A stretch of DNA of 63,217 nucleotides from Mesotaenium endlicherianum (taxonomy: Eukaryota > Streptophyta > Zygnematophyceae > Zygnematales > Mesotaeniaceae), in the NCBI GenBank assembly GCA_009602735.1, contig WELA01012094.1, forward strand, positions 3,218-66,434, in the 5' to 3' direction. The position numbers were made by a program, and so were the translations under genes. Below the pieces are notes generated by a model. That model saw nothing but the letters and a program-made list of their open reading frames with translations. It was not told where the DNA came from and searched no databases. This document shows, one piece after another, positions 63,094 through 63,217 of this stretch. How positions within the stretch are numbered: position 1 is the first letter of the stretch; each line of letters starts with the position of its first letter.

Positions 63094-63217
63094 TGTAGTG
63101 AAACAGATAGATGAAGTACTTAATGAAATAGAGTACCTTATTCAAGACAAGGATCTTTGAACACAAGTGGTAGCTTCTTGAAAGAGAGATGGCTTCTTGA
63201 AAGTTAATATATTTCTG
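63094..63217 (-). repeat. 5' LTR of element C (partial)
   Basis: Matches the first 124 bases of the left LTR (56863 onward) at nearly every position and continues beyond the window. Confidence 0.92.

Larger units (their letters stand above)
56863..63217 (-). mobile_element. Chromodomain Ty3/gypsy element C (chromovirus)
   Basis: Minus-strand element with the 3' LTR at left (56863-57361), chromodomain, integrase, RNase H/RT, protease and gag in order, a PBS at 63081-63092, and the 5' LTR starting at 63094 and leaving the window. It is inserted into the 3' end of copy B. Most domains are well preserved, with a few frameshifts and two in-frame stops, so it is younger than most other copies here. 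Confidence 0.93.

Noticed and set aside
1..63217. CRISPR array, bacterial operons, phage genes
   Set aside because: No direct-repeat array with spacers and no bacterial gene organisation; introns and LTR elements show a eukaryotic nuclear sequence.

Overview
The window comes from a nuclear genome of a streptophyte (land plant or charophyte green alga). The evidence is a multi-exon PBS1-like receptor-like cytoplasmic kinase, an EXORDIUM/PHI-1 family secreted protein, GT-AG introns, and abundant Ty3/gypsy LTR retrotransposons primed by initiator-Met tRNA. The captured cytosine-methyltransferase domain in one element family fits what I recall of charophyte algae, so a charophyte such as Chara is my best guess, held loosely. 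About three quarters of the window is retrotransposon sequence, much of it nested.

Layout. 1-2552: 5' end (LTR, PBS, gag, start of protease) of a minus-strand Ty3 element, E, inserted in the 5' part of a minus-strand copy (D, 2553-4195) of the methyltransferase family. 5127-6862: an unrecognised three-exon host gene. 7986-12052: 3' part of an E-family element, F, with an extra ORF between pol and the 3' LTR; that ORF is split by a solo LTR of another family. 12.99-13.98 kb: a decayed second cytosine methyltransferase. 15335-19601: six-exon PBS1-like kinase, with a 619-base assembly gap in one intron. 20875-22065: EXORDIUM-like gene, minus strand, single exon. 22733-35515: copy A of the methyltransferase element, internally deleted and carrying a young non-coding LTR element (30373-35046) inside its PHD-finger sequence. 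36.7-41.66 kb: two decayed E-family pol fragments interleaved with non-autonomous TIR DNA elements (H2, H1). 43.4-45.65 kb: 3' end of a decayed chromodomain Ty3 element (K). 46.3-56.86 kb: copy B, the most complete methyltransferase element. 56863 to the window end: minus-strand chromodomain Ty3 element C, inserted at the 3' end of B.

The main discovery is the A/B/D family. Its order is gag (two CCHC knuckles), UAG, aspartic protease plus C5 cytosine methyltransferase, conserved acidic linker, UAG-CAA-UUA, RT, RNase H, integrase, PHD finger. Copies A and B keep both stop codons at the same sites and in the same frame as the downstream ORF. The second has exactly the type-I readthrough context (UAG CAR YYA). 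The element may therefore carry a DNA-methylating enzyme and a chromatin-reader-like finger in one readthrough-regulated polyprotein. Families E and C instead have canonical -1 frameshift heptamers at the gag/pol overlap, so this one window shows two recoding strategies.

Most element copies are damaged. B has a few indels and stops, and its RT motif reads YIDN instead of YIDD. Three apparent lesions at single N bases (53050, 55954, 61997) look like unmerged contig joins rather than mutations.
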